A DNA stretch of 32,135 nucleotides from Streptacidiphilus neutrinimicus (lineage in GTDB: Bacteria > Actinomycetota > Actinomycetes > Streptomycetales > Streptomycetaceae), in contig NZ_BBPO01000050.1 in NCBI RefSeq assembly GCF_000787815.1, positions 21,314 to 53,448 on the forward strand, read 5' to 3'. Every line of letters starts with the position of its first letter. The first letter of the stretch is position 1. A model generated the notes under the pieces. It saw only the letters and a list, made by a program, of their open reading frames with translations, was not told the DNA's origin and did no database searches. This document shows positions 1-6,966 of the stretch, piece by piece. The translations under genes were made by a program, and so were the position numbers.

Positions 1-54
1 CGCGAAGATCCGGTGACCGTCGGCCACCAGCACCCTGATCCGCCCCACACCCAC
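1..54 (-). CDS. NarL/LuxR-type response regulator, N-terminal fragment (continues off the left edge)
   Basis: Only the first 18 codons are in the window. Read leftwards from a GTG at 54 they give VGVGRIRVLVADGHRIFA. The hydrophobic first strand followed by an acidic residue and HRIF is the usual opening of the receiver domain of NarL/FixJ-family response regulators. A purine-rich stretch (GGGGAG, then GGGGGA) lies just upstream and could be the ribosome binding site; an in-frame GTG at 48 is a possible alternative start. In standard receivers the acidic pair is DD; here it reads DG, so the second Asp is replaced. Nothing can be said about the output domain. Being a fragment of 18 residues, the assignment is tentative. 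Confidence 0.5.
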   Translation of the reverse strand, partial: MGVGRIRVLVADGHRIFA

Positions 55-134
55 TCCCCCCGGCCTCCCCCCGATGCGGCACCGCCTCCTCCAGCACCCA
101 GCGTAGGGTCGCGCCCTCGATGACGCGGCGTTAT

Positions 135-148
135 CACTCGAACGAGTG
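135..148. promoter_or_regulatory. Perfect palindrome between the response regulator and fprA
   Basis: CACTCG-AA-CGAGTG is a perfect 6+2+6 inverted repeat in the 242-bp gap upstream of the response-regulator start at 54. It is about 80 bp from that start, a suitable place for an operator. I do not recognise the cognate regulator. The rest of the gap holds two smaller inverted repeats: GCTCCG-CC-CGGAGC (193-206) and GCTGAC-N7-GTCAGC (248-266). The latter is close behind the fprA stop and may help terminate it. Confidence 0.4.
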
Positions 149-296
149 CGGTCACCGATGCTCACGGGGAGGCGGTAGCGGCGGGGCACGGGGCTCCGCC
201 CGGAGCGTCGCGGCTCGCGGGCCGGGCGGACCGCCACCCCGCGGCGGGCTGACAGCCCTGGTCAGCGGCCGGCGGGTCGGTGGGCGCGACGAAGCG

Positions 297-1640
297 CTAC
301 GCGCCCGAGGCGTCGAGCATCTCCTCGCGGGGGACGATCTTGATCCGCTCACGGCCCTCCGCGGCGCCGAGCTCGCGCTCGCGCGCGTCCAGGCGCTGCC
401 AGCCCTCCCACGTGGTGAAGCGGACGCCTCGCTCCTCCAGGAACGCGTCCACCGCCTCCGGCTCCGGGCGCGAGGCGGGCGTCAGCTCGCCTGCGACGTG
501 GTCGGACAGCAGGGAGGCCACGGTCTCGTTCGCGTCGCCCTTGGTGTGGCCGATCAGGCCGACGGGACCGCGCTTGATCCAGCCCGTCACGTACGTACCC
601 GGCTCGACCCGGCCCGCGTCGTGCGGGACCGTGCCGGAGTCCGGGTCGAACGGGAGCTTGGCGAGCTCCTCGGAGTAGTACCCGACCGCCCGGTAGACGG
701 ACTGGAGGTCCCACTCCTTGAACCGCCCCGTGCCGCGGACGTTCCCGCTGCCGTCCAGCTCGGTGCGCTCGGTCCGCAGGCCGACGACTCGGCCGTCCTC
801 GCCGAGCACCTCCACGGGGGACTCGAAGAAGTGCAGGTAGAGCCGGTGGGGGCGGGTGCCGGCGTCGCGGATGGCCCAGTTCTCCAGCGTGGAGGCGACC
901 ATGTCGGCCTGCTTGTTGCCGCGCCGGGTCGCGATCGAGCCCTCGTCGTAGTCGATGTCCTCCGGGTCGACGATGACCTCGATGTTCGGCGAGTGGTCGA
1001 GCTCGCGCAGCTCCATCGGGCTGAACTTCGCCTGCGCCGGACCGCGACGGCCGAAGACGTGGATCTCCTTCGCGGCGTTCTGCCGCAGGCCCTCATGAAC
1101 GTTGGCCGGAATCTCCGTCGGGAGCAGCTCGTCCGCCGTCTTCGCCAGGATGCGGGCGACGTCCAGGGCGACGTTGCCGACGCCCAGCACGGCGACCTTC
1201 TCGGCCGTGAGCGGCCAGCTGCGCGGGACGTCCGGGTGGCCGTCGTACCAGAACACGAAGTCGGCCGCGCCGTAGGAGCCGTCCAGCTCGATGCCGGGGA
1301 TGTCCAGGTCACGGTCGGCGTTGGCGCCGGTCGCGAAGATCACCGCGTCGTAGAACTGGTGCAGCTCGTCGAGGGTGAGGTCGTTCGGGTAGTCGACGTT
1401 GCCGAAGAGGCGGATCTGCGGCTTGTCCATCACCTGGTGCAGAGCGGTGATGATGCCCTTGATCCGCGGGTGGTCGGGGGCGACGCCGTAGCGGATCAGG
1501 CCGAACGGGGCCGGCATGCGCTCGAAGATGTCGATGGACACACCCGGGTCCTGCGCCACGTCCGACTTGAGCAGGGCGTCGGCGGCGTAGATGCCGGCGG
1601 GACCGGACCCGACGACGGCGACCCGGAGAGTGCGTGTCAT
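297..1640 (-). CDS. fprA: FprA-type ferredoxin/flavodoxin--NADP+ reductase (FAD-dependent)
   Basis: A 447-residue cytoplasmic flavoprotein of the adrenodoxin-reductase/FprA family, which moves electrons between NADPH and ferredoxins (for example to cytochromes P450). Visible motifs: the N-terminal FAD-binding GSGPAG at residues 11-16; FERMPAPFGLIRYGVAPDH, typical of this family, near 39-57; the ATG motif at 103-105; the NADPH dinucleotide fold GVGNVALD at 153-160; FGRRGP near 197-201; and the C-terminal FAD contact GWIKRGPVGLIGHTKGDA at 353-370. Length is normal for the family. The ATG at 1640 has AAGGAG 9 nt upstream. It is transcribed alone, with a palindrome and a possible iron box in its promoter region. 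Reductase activity is secure from family knowledge; the partner ferredoxin is not visible here. Confidence 0.93.
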   Translation of the reverse strand: MTRTLRVAVVGSGPAGIYAADALLKSDVAQDPGVSIDIFERMPAPFGLIRYGVAPDHPRIKGIITALHQVMDKPQIRLFGNVDYPNDLTLDELHQFYDAVIFATGANADRDLDIPGIELDGSYGAADFVFWYDGHPDVPRSWPLTAEKVAVLGVGNVALDVARILAKTADELLPTEIPANVHEGLRQNAAKEIHVFGRRGPAQAKFSPMELRELDHSPNIEVIVDPEDIDYDEGSIATRRGNKQADMVASTLENWAIRDAGTRPHRLYLHFFESPVEVLGEDGRVVGLRTERTELDGSGNVRGTGRFKEWDLQSVYRAVGYYSEELAKLPFDPDSGTVPHDAGRVEPGTYVTGWIKRGPVGLIGHTKGDANETVASLLSDHVAGELTPASRPEPEAVDAFLEERGVRFTTWEGWQRLDARERELGAAEGRERIKIVPREEMLDASGA

Positions 1641-1708
1641 GACGGAGGACTCCTTGGAGCGACAGGACGACTGGGCGAGGACGAACGGGAGGCGGCGAGG
1701 GTGCCCGG

Positions 1709-1727
1709 TAAGGCAACCCTCACCTCC
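1709..1727. promoter_or_regulatory. Possible DmdR/DtxR-type iron box upstream of fprA
   Basis: TAAGGCAACCCTCACCTCC matches the 19-bp DtxR-family consensus (TTAGGTTAGCCTAACCTAA) at 12 of 19 positions by hand alignment. It sits 69-87 bp upstream of the fprA start. Iron control would suit a ferredoxin reductase. The match is imperfect, so this is a suggestion only. Confidence 0.25.
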
Positions 1728-1765
1728 GCCAGCCTGCCACAGTAGTCAGTCCTGCTTTATGACCC

Positions 1766-1782
1766 CATAAGCCTGGCTTATG
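1766..1782. promoter_or_regulatory. 17-bp perfect palindrome upstream of fprA (operator candidate)
   Basis: CATAAGCC-T-GGCTTATG is a perfect inverted repeat with a single central base in the galK-fprA gap. A third related half-site, GCTTTATG, lies at 1754-1761, so the region carries three copies of the CTTATG/CATAAG half-site. The AT content is unusual for this DNA. The form is typical of TetR- or MarR-type operators; the regulator is not in the window. Confidence 0.5.
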
Positions 1783-1829
1783 TGTAGCTCGACCCGGCGC
1801 GCCCCTCGGCACACCTTGCGCAGGCTCGG

Positions 1830-3002
1830 CTAACGCAGGCGTCGCGCGCCCGGCGCAGGGGTCGCGGTGAAGAACGCCGGGGCGTTCCAGCCGTCCCGAG
1901 CAGCGTAGGCGGCCGCGATGGCCGCGGTGATGCCGGGTACCCGCGCCGGCTCGGTCAGCACGATCACACAGCCGCCGAAGCCACCGCCCGTCTGCCGCGC
2001 ACCGAGGGCGCCGGCCACGAGCGCGGTGTCGACGGCGGTGTCGGACTGCGGGCAGGAGATCGCGAAGTCGTCGCGCTGCGAGGCGTGGCCGGCCGTCAGG
2101 ACGGGGCCGAGGGCGCGAAGCCGGCCTTCGTCGAGGAGCCGGACGGCCTCCAGCACCCGCGCGTTCTCGGTCACGACGTGGCGGGCGAGTCGGCGCAGCT
2201 CCTCCCCGGGAAGCCGCGCGAGCAGCGCGTCCAGCTCCGCGCCGCCGGAGGCCTCCACATCGCGCAGCGCCTTGACGCCCAGCAGGTCGGCGGAGCGCTC
2301 GCAGCCCTCCCTGCGCTGCCGGTAGGCGCCGTCGGCGTGCCCGTGCTCGACGCGCGTGTCGACGACGAGCAGCACCAGCCCGGCGGCGGCCAGATCCAGC
2401 GGGACCTGGCGCTGGGCCATGTCCCGGGTGTCCAGGAAGAGCGCGGCGCCCTCGGCGCAGCAGAGGGAGGCCGTCTGGTCCATCACGCCGACGGGCGCGC
2501 CGACGTAGTCGTTCTCCGCTCGCTGGGCGAGCCGGGCCAGGCGGGGCCGTGCGACGCCGAGCCCGAGCAGGTCGTCGAGGGCCAGCAGCACCGCGCACTG
2601 CAGCGCGGCCGAGGAGGAGAGCCCGGCCCCGAACGGCACGTCGCTGTCGAGGTGCAGATCGATGCCGGGCAGGGCGTGCCCGTCCTCGCGCAGCACCCAC
2701 AGCGCGCCCGCGGGGTAGGCGGCCCAGCCCGCGACGGAACCCGGCGCGAGAGAGTCCACCGTGAACTCGACGACGGCGCCCGCGCCCTGTGAACTGTGCA
2801 CGCGCACCACACCGTCGTCGCGTCGGGCCACGGCGACGCGGGCCGCGTGCGGCAGGGCCACCGGCAGCACGAAGCCGTCGTTGTAGTCGGTGTGCTCGCC
2901 GATCAGGTTGATGCGTCCCGGGGCCTGCCACACGCCCTCGGGCTCCCGCCCGTACAGTGCGACGAACTCCTCGGCGACCACGGCAGCGTGCGGCTCGTTC
3001 AC
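1830..3002 (-). CDS. galK: Galactokinase
   Basis: A 390-residue GHMP-superfamily kinase that phosphorylates alpha-D-galactose with ATP, the first committed step of the Leloir pathway. The galactokinase signature GRINLIGEHTDYNDGFVLP is at residues 29-47, the ATP-binding GHMP motif PFGAGLSSSAAL at 123-134, and the C-terminal GHMP glycine motif GGGFGGCVI near the end. The GTG at 3002 is preferred over an in-frame ATG at 3047 because GGAGGAG lies about 9 nt in front of it and because family members start close to the substrate signature. It is the last gene of galT-galE-galK; the 110-bp gap to galE has no obvious terminator. Confidence 0.95.
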   Translation of the reverse strand: MNEPHAAVVAEEFVALYGREPEGVWQAPGRINLIGEHTDYNDGFVLPVALPHAARVAVARRDDGVVRVHSSQGAGAVVEFTVDSLAPGSVAGWAAYPAGALWVLREDGHALPGIDLHLDSDVPFGAGLSSSAALQCAVLLALDDLLGLGVARPRLARLAQRAENDYVGAPVGVMDQTASLCCAEGAALFLDTRDMAQRQVPLDLAAAGLVLLVVDTRVEHGHADGAYRQRREGCERSADLLGVKALRDVEASGGAELDALLARLPGEELRRLARHVVTENARVLEAVRLLDEGRLRALGPVLTAGHASQRDDFAISCPQSDTAVDTALVAGALGARQTGGGFGGCVIVLTEPARVPGITAAIAAAYAARDGWNAPAFFTATPAPGARRLR

Positions 3003-3112
3003 GGGTGGGCTCTCCTCCGTTTCGGGTTCTGTCCGCGCACCGGGCACCGGGCACCGCGCATCGGCAGGGCCTGGGCGGCAGCGCGGCCAGGACGCGGACA
3101 GGGTCGGACGTG

Positions 3113-4093
3113 CTACGGCGCGGTGGGCACACTCTCGCCCGCCAGGGAGAGGGCGAACTCCCAGGCGTCGGCGACGATGCCGTCCAGGTCGGCGCGGCGC
3201 GGACGCCAGCCGAGGGTCTCCCGGGCGCGGTCGGCGGAGGCCACGAGCACGGCCGGGTCGCCGGGGCGGCGCTCGGCGGCGACGGCCTTGATCTCACGGC
3301 CCGTCACCCGGCGCACGGCCTCGATGACCTCCCGCACCGAGAAGCCGTTGCCGTTGCCGAGGTTGCAGATCAGGTGCCGGCCCGGCGCCGCGGCGTCGAG
3401 GGCGAGCAGGTGGGCCTCGGCCAGGTCGGCGACGTGGATGTAGTCGCGCACGCAGGTGCCGTCGGGGGTCGGGTAGTCCTCGCCGAAGACGGAGATGTGC
3501 GGGCGGCGGCCCAGCGCCGCCTGGATGACCAGCGGGATCAGGTGCGTCTCGGGGTCGTGCCGCTCGCCCTGGCGGCCGTAGGCGCCCGCCACGTTGAAGT
3601 AACGCAGCGAGACCGCGGCCAGGCCGTGGGCGTCCGCCTCACTGGTGATCATGTGGTCGACGGCGAGCTTGCTCGCGCCGTAGGGGTTGGTCGGGCTGGT
3701 CGGGGCGGTCTCCAGGATCGGCGCCCGCTCCGGCTCGCCGTAGACGGCGGCGGTCGAGGAGAAGACCAGGCGGCGCACGCCCGCCCCGCGCATCGCGGTC
3801 AGCAGCTCCAGCGAGCCGGACACGTTGTTGCGCCAGTACTTCTCCGGGTCCACCACGGACTCGCCGACCTGGGAGCTGGCCGCGAAGTGCAGCACGCCGT
3901 CGAAGGAGCCGTCCAGCACCTCGGCGGCATCCTGGACCCGGCCCTGCACGAAGGTCGCCCCCGCCGGCACCGACTCGCGGAAGCCCGTCGACAGGTCGTC
4001 GAGGACGACGACCTGGTGACCCGCCTCGAGCAGGTGCGCCGCGACGACCCCGCCGACGTAGCCGGCGCCGCCGGTGACCAGGTACTGACTCAT
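3113..4093 (-). CDS. galE: UDP-glucose 4-epimerase
   Basis: A 326-residue short-chain dehydrogenase/reductase-family enzyme interconverting UDP-galactose and UDP-glucose with tightly bound NAD+. The Rossmann motif GGAGYVG is at residues 8-14, the active-site region FSSTAAVYG at 111-119, and the catalytic YGASK (YxxxK) at 138-142; RYFNVAGA and the C-terminal GWRPRRADL segment are typical of bacterial GalE. Length is normal. The start codon overlaps the galT stop as ATGA, so the two are probably translationally coupled. Its product closes the Leloir cycle with GalT and also supplies UDP-Gal for envelope glycans. Confidence 0.95.
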   Translation of the reverse strand: MSQYLVTGGAGYVGGVVAAHLLEAGHQVVVLDDLSTGFRESVPAGATFVQGRVQDAAEVLDGSFDGVLHFAASSQVGESVVDPEKYWRNNVSGSLELLTAMRGAGVRRLVFSSTAAVYGEPERAPILETAPTSPTNPYGASKLAVDHMITSEADAHGLAAVSLRYFNVAGAYGRQGERHDPETHLIPLVIQAALGRRPHISVFGEDYPTPDGTCVRDYIHVADLAEAHLLALDAAAPGRHLICNLGNGNGFSVREVIEAVRRVTGREIKAVAAERRPGDPAVLVASADRARETLGWRPRRADLDGIVADAWEFALSLAGESVPTAP

Positions 4094-5238
4094 GCCTTGA
4101 CCTCCCGCAGGCGTCGCGCTGCGTACTCGGGCGCGACGTCGTTGATGAACACGTCCATGCCGGACTCCGAACCGGCCAGGAACTTGAGCTTCCCTACGGT
4201 ACGACGGATGGTGAAGAGCTCCATGTGGAGCGCCAGCTCCTCGGCGCCCGCGACGCCGCCCGGGCCGCGACGCACCGGGGCCTGGTGCCAGGCGGCGATG
4301 TACGGCGTCCGGTTGGGCGCCTTGTTGACGGCGTTCACGGCCTCGTCGGATGTGAACGGGTCCGGCGTGAACAGCAGGTCGAAGCGCCGCAACAGGTCGA
4401 GGTAGAGGTGGGCGAACTCCTCGCGCTCGGCGTCGTCGAGGGCGGGCAGGTCGCTGACCCGGCGGTGGGGATACACGTGCACTTCATAGGGCCAGTGGGC
4501 GGCGAAGGGCACGAACGCGGTCCAGTGCTCGCCGGACAGGACGACCCGCTCGCCGCTGCGACGCTCCGCCGCCAGCCGGTCCTCGAAGAGATTCCGGCCG
4601 GTGCGGGCGCGGTGCGCGACGGCCGCGGCGATCATCCGCTCGGTGCGCGGCGTGACGAACGGATAGGCGTAGATCTGGCCGTGCGGGTGTTCCAGGGTGA
4701 CGCCGATCTCCACCCCGCGGTTCTCGAAGCAGAAGACCTGCTCGACGTCGGGCAGCGTGGACAGCTCCGCGGTGCGGTCCGTCCAGGCCTCCAGCACGGT
4801 GCCGACCTGACGCGGTCCGAGGTCGGCGAAGGACGCGTCGTGGACGGGGGTGAAGCAGACCACCTCGCACCGCCCGGCGGCGGGGCGGATCGTGTCCGGC
4901 GGGGTCGCCCGCACCTGCTCGGGGTGCGGGTGGGCGGCGAGTGAGGGGAAGCGGTTCTCGAAGACGACCACCTCGTAGTCGGATTCGGGGATCTCGCTCA
5001 GCCGTCCGTCCCCGGAGGGGCAGAGCGGGCACGCTTCCGCCGACGGGTGGTAGGTCCGGCCCTGGCGGTGCGCGGCGACCACCACCCACTCGTCGAGCAC
5101 GGGGTCGTGGCGCAGTTCGGAGAGGGTCTCGGTGGGGGGCAGCGGCCTCAGGTCCTGGGCGCTGCGGACGGCGTCGTCACGGGAGTCGTAGTAGATCAAC
5201 TCACGGCCGTCGGCCAGTCGCGTGCTGGTCTTCTTCAC
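4090..5238 (-). CDS. galT: Galactose-1-phosphate uridylyltransferase
   Basis: A 382-residue HIT-superfamily enzyme transferring UMP between UDP-glucose and galactose-1-phosphate through a uridylyl-histidine intermediate. The active-site HPHGQIYAYP is at residues 184-193, with the nucleophile His186. The zinc ligand region CPLC is at 70-73. First gene of galTEK. The start is taken as the GTG at 5238: GGAG stands 9 nt upstream, and the protein begins VKKTSTRLADGRELIYYD. An in-frame ATG at 5307 is rejected because it falls in the spacer of the promoter that drives the operon. Control is most likely by galactose through the operator-like repeats at 5289-5308. Confidence 0.95.
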   Translation of the reverse strand: MKKTSTRLADGRELIYYDSRDDAVRSAQDLRPLPPTETLSELRHDPVLDEWVVVAAHRQGRTYHPSAEACPLCPSGDGRLSEIPESDYEVVVFENRFPSLAAHPHPEQVRATPPDTIRPAAGRCEVVCFTPVHDASFADLGPRQVGTVLEAWTDRTAELSTLPDVEQVFCFENRGVEIGVTLEHPHGQIYAYPFVTPRTERMIAAAVAHRARTGRNLFEDRLAAERRSGERVVLSGEHWTAFVPFAAHWPYEVHVYPHRRVSDLPALDDAEREEFAHLYLDLLRRFDLLFTPDPFTSDEAVNAVNKAPNRTPYIAAWHQAPVRRGPGGVAGAEELALHMELFTIRRTVGKLKFLAGSESGMDVFINDVAPEYAARRLREVKA

Positions 5239-5288
5239 TACGGGGATCTCCAAGGTCGGCCTCGCTCGCAGACGTTCACGCTCGCTCG

Positions 5289-5308
5289 GTTCAACATAAT
5301 CGAACATA
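5289..5308 (-). promoter_or_regulatory. Tandem 10-bp repeats overlapping the gal promoter (operator candidate)
   Basis: TATGTTCGAT and TATGTTGAAC lie head to tail, 10 bp apart, covering the -10 hexamer and the expected start point. Helically phased direct repeats at this place fit a repressor operator; DeoR-family sugar repressors in Streptomyces use direct repeats of this kind. No repressor gene is adjacent. Confidence 0.5.
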
Positions 5309-5324
5309 AATAAGCAGCAGTCAA
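5296..5324 (-). promoter_or_regulatory. Promoter of the galTEK operon
   Basis: On the minus strand TTGACT (5324-5319) is followed after exactly 17 bp by GATTAT (5301-5296). This matches a housekeeping sigma promoter at 5/6 and 4/6 positions. Transcription would start near 5289, giving a leader of about 50 nt before the galT GTG. This corresponds in position to the galactose-inducible galP1 known from the Streptomyces lividans operon. Confidence 0.7.
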
Positions 5325-5416
5325 CAGTCCTGCATGAGCCTCATGGCACAACTGAGCAGCAGGCATCGTCGAGCCTTCGCGAATTGGAGAAAGCTGTGCG
5401 GACGTGTTCGGTTTCA

Positions 5417-5432
5417 GCGTCGGATTCGACGC
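5417..5432 (-). terminator. Hairpin downstream of the orphan response regulator
   Basis: GCGTCG-N4-CGACGC forms a perfect 6-bp stem with a 4-nt loop, 18 bp beyond the regulator's stop codon. There is no T-run. It lies upstream of the gal promoter and may separate the two units. Confidence 0.35.
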
Positions 5433-5450
5433 CGCCGCTCCGCGGCCGCC

Positions 5451-6125
5451 TCAGTCGGCGGCGCGCCCCACCTGCTCCAGCAGGCCGGTCCGGGCCGCGA
5501 CGGCCGCGGCCTCCAGGCGCGTGCGCGCCCCGAGTTTCACCAGCACGCGCTGGACATGCGTGCGCGCGGTGCTGGGCGCGATGCGCATGCCCTCGGCGAT
5601 CTCCTGGGTGTCCTGCCCGTCGGCGATCCGCGCCAGCACCTCGGCCTCGCGCCGGGTCAGCAGTCGCAACAGGCGCAGCGCCTCGTCGTCCGGCTCGGCC
5701 GCCGGCCGCAGCAGGTGGTCGAACGAGGCGCGCAGCAGCTCGGGCGAGACCGCCGCCTCTCCCGCGCGGACACGTCCGAGCGCGCGCTCCACGACCTCGA
5801 TGCGCTCGTCCTGCCGCACGTACCCGGCCGCCCCGGCGGCGAACGCCGCAGCCACCCCCGCGAGGTGGTCCACATTGCCCATCACCACGACCGAGACCTC
5901 CGGCCGCTCCCGCCGGATCCGCCGGATCGCGTCGAACGCCGCGCCGTCCTCCGGCCGCGCCACCCCCAGCAGACACGCCTCCGGCCGCCGGCTCACCACG
6001 AGATCCGCGGCGACCCCGGTCGGCGTCCCGACCGCGAGCACCCGATGTCCACGCAGCTGCAGGGCGGCCGCCAGCGCCTCCGCGAGTAACCGGTGGTCGT
6101 CCACGACCACGAGCCGAACGCCCAC
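5451..6125 (-). CDS. Orphan LuxR-family response regulator with a degenerate receiver and a TTA codon
   Basis: A 224-residue protein with an N-terminal receiver-like domain (about 1-120) and a C-terminal NarL/LuxR helix-turn-helix (about 155-205, LTRREAEVLARIADGQDTQEIAEGM then APSTARTHVQRVLVKLGA), so it should bind DNA. The acidic pair D9-D10 is kept, but the strand that should carry the phosphoacceptor Asp reads CLLGV, with Gly54 in its place. The usual Thr is replaced (VVMGN) and the conserved Lys is Gln105 (GYVRQD). It therefore probably works without phosphorylation. Codon 13 is TTA (6089-6087), a rare codon that in Streptomyces needs the bldA tRNA. The GTG at 6125 is chosen because GGAGG lies 5 nt upstream; ATGs further up would add a non-homologous tail. 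No histidine kinase is adjacent. Confidence 0.85.
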   Translation of the reverse strand: MGVRLVVVDDHRLLAEALAAALQLRGHRVLAVGTPTGVAADLVVSRRPEACLLGVARPEDGAAFDAIRRIRRERPEVSVVVMGNVDHLAGVAAAFAAGAAGYVRQDERIEVVERALGRVRAGEAAVSPELLRASFDHLLRPAAEPDDEALRLLRLLTRREAEVLARIADGQDTQEIAEGMRIAPSTARTHVQRVLVKLGARTRLEAAAVAARTGLLEQVGRAAD

Positions 6126-6249
6126 AGCGCCCTCCGCCCTCCCCTGGCACGATGCGTGACGAACCATCACAACGCATTCTGCCTGCGGACCGCTACAGCG
6201 CAGCCCTCGTTCGGGGGATCATTTGGGGAACTCCCGCGAAAACGCCGAA

Positions 6250-6278
6250 GGCCCGCGTCCGATGATCGGACACGGGCC
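6250..6278. terminator. Strong hairpin after tRNA-Thr
   Basis: A 14-bp stem (GGCCCGNGTCCGAT with its complement, one G-U pair on one strand) with almost no loop lies 10 bp downstream of the tRNA 3' end. There is only a short T/A flank. It most likely ends the tRNA transcript before the regulator gene. Confidence 0.65.
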
Positions 6279-6287
6279 TTTCCGGCG

Positions 6288-6360
6288 AGCCCCCATGCGG
6301 AATCGAACCGCAGACCTTCTCCTTACCATGGAGACGCTCTACCGACTGAGCTATAGGGGC
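6288..6360 (-). tRNA. tRNA-Thr (anticodon GGT)
   Basis: The minus strand folds as a full cloverleaf of 73 nt. The 7-bp acceptor stem pairs GCCCCTA with TGGGGGC. The D arm contains AGCTCAGTCGGTAGAGC. The anticodon stem TCTCC/GGAGA closes the loop ATGGTAA, giving anticodon GGT (Thr, ACC/ACT codons). The T arm is TGCGG-TTCGATT-CCGCA. CCA is not encoded, which is common in Streptomyces. Confidence 0.95.
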
Positions 6361-6371
6361 GAACGAGGAAG

Positions 6372-6400
6372 ACCATACCTGGTCAGCGACCGGATGGGAA
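6372..6400 (-). promoter_or_regulatory. Candidate promoter of tRNA-Thr
   Basis: TTCCCA (6400-6395), 17 bp, then TATGGT (6377-6372): 4/6 and 4/6 matches to the housekeeping consensus. The start point would be a few bases before the mature tRNA 5' end at 6360. A further perfect palindrome, GCCCCGC-A-GCGGGGC, lies at 6417-6431. Confidence 0.45.
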
Positions 6401-6576
6401 ATCCGTGATCTTCTGCGCCCCGCAGCGGGGCCACCGACCCGGGATCGCCGTCCGGGCTGACGGCCCGTCGATCGTCACCGGCCTACACGTTCGATGATCA
6501 GCACCCCTCCGACCTGCGACAACGCAGATGTGTACACTTCAATACCCCGACGAACCGGACGAACCGAGGGGGGACG

Positions 6577-6937
6577 ATGGCGACGGGGTTCGAGGTCGAC
6601 GTCCAGGCCTTGCAGAACCTTGCCCGCGACCTCGGGCAGGCTCTCCACGCAATGGCCGACGCGCGCGGCGAGTTGGGCGCGGCTTCGGCCCACCGTCCGT
6701 TTGCTGATCACTCCGAACGTGGAGGCCGAACTGAGCAACCTGGACCCAGGCCGTCGCCCACTCGCTGGACCTGAGGTCGGCCGGCGGCGTCCCGCACAAC
6801 CCCACTCCGCCGGACCTTTCCGGTGCCGTGCCTGCGCCTCCCCCTGGCTCCCTCCGGTACCCGGGGGAGCAACGGTGAACCTCCAGGACCTCGCCGGGGA
6901 GATGCTCGGGCTCCCACCCAGCTTCACCCGCGGGTGA
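6577..6937 (+). pseudogene. Decayed WXG100-like type VII secretion locus
   Basis: An ATG at 6577 preceded by GAGGGGGG opens a frame reading MATGFEVDVQALQNLARDLG then QALHAMADARGELGAAS, the amphipathic start of WXG100-like proteins. The expected continuation is split over two other frames: TPNVEAELSNL (about 6708-6742) and TQAVAHSLDLRSAGG (from 6744), ending at 6876. Together they resemble the second helix of such proteins, so two frameshifts, both in the same direction, appear to have broken the gene. At 6875 a GTG with a good site (GGGGGAG, 5 nt spacing) begins VNLQDLAGEMLGLPPSFTRG and stops at 6937; this looks like the first codons of a second, truncated gene of the same operon. The assignment rests on reading across frames and on general resemblance to the family. 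Confidence 0.4.
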
Positions 6938-6966
6938 GACGAGAGCGCTGATGCGGACGCGGACGC

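Noticed and set aside
120-1745. 541-codon open frame on the plus strand over fprA
   Set aside because: Antisense to a secure gene, Arg/Gly/Val-rich with no domain; such frames arise from GC-biased third positions.
5239-5307. Longer galT N-terminus from the ATG at 5307
   Set aside because: That ATG lies inside the promoter spacer; the GTG at 5238 has a Shine-Dalgarno site and fits the family.
6875-6937. A 20-codon gene with a good ribosome binding site
   Set aside because: It ends abruptly and reads like the first codons of a longer protein; treated as part of the decayed locus.
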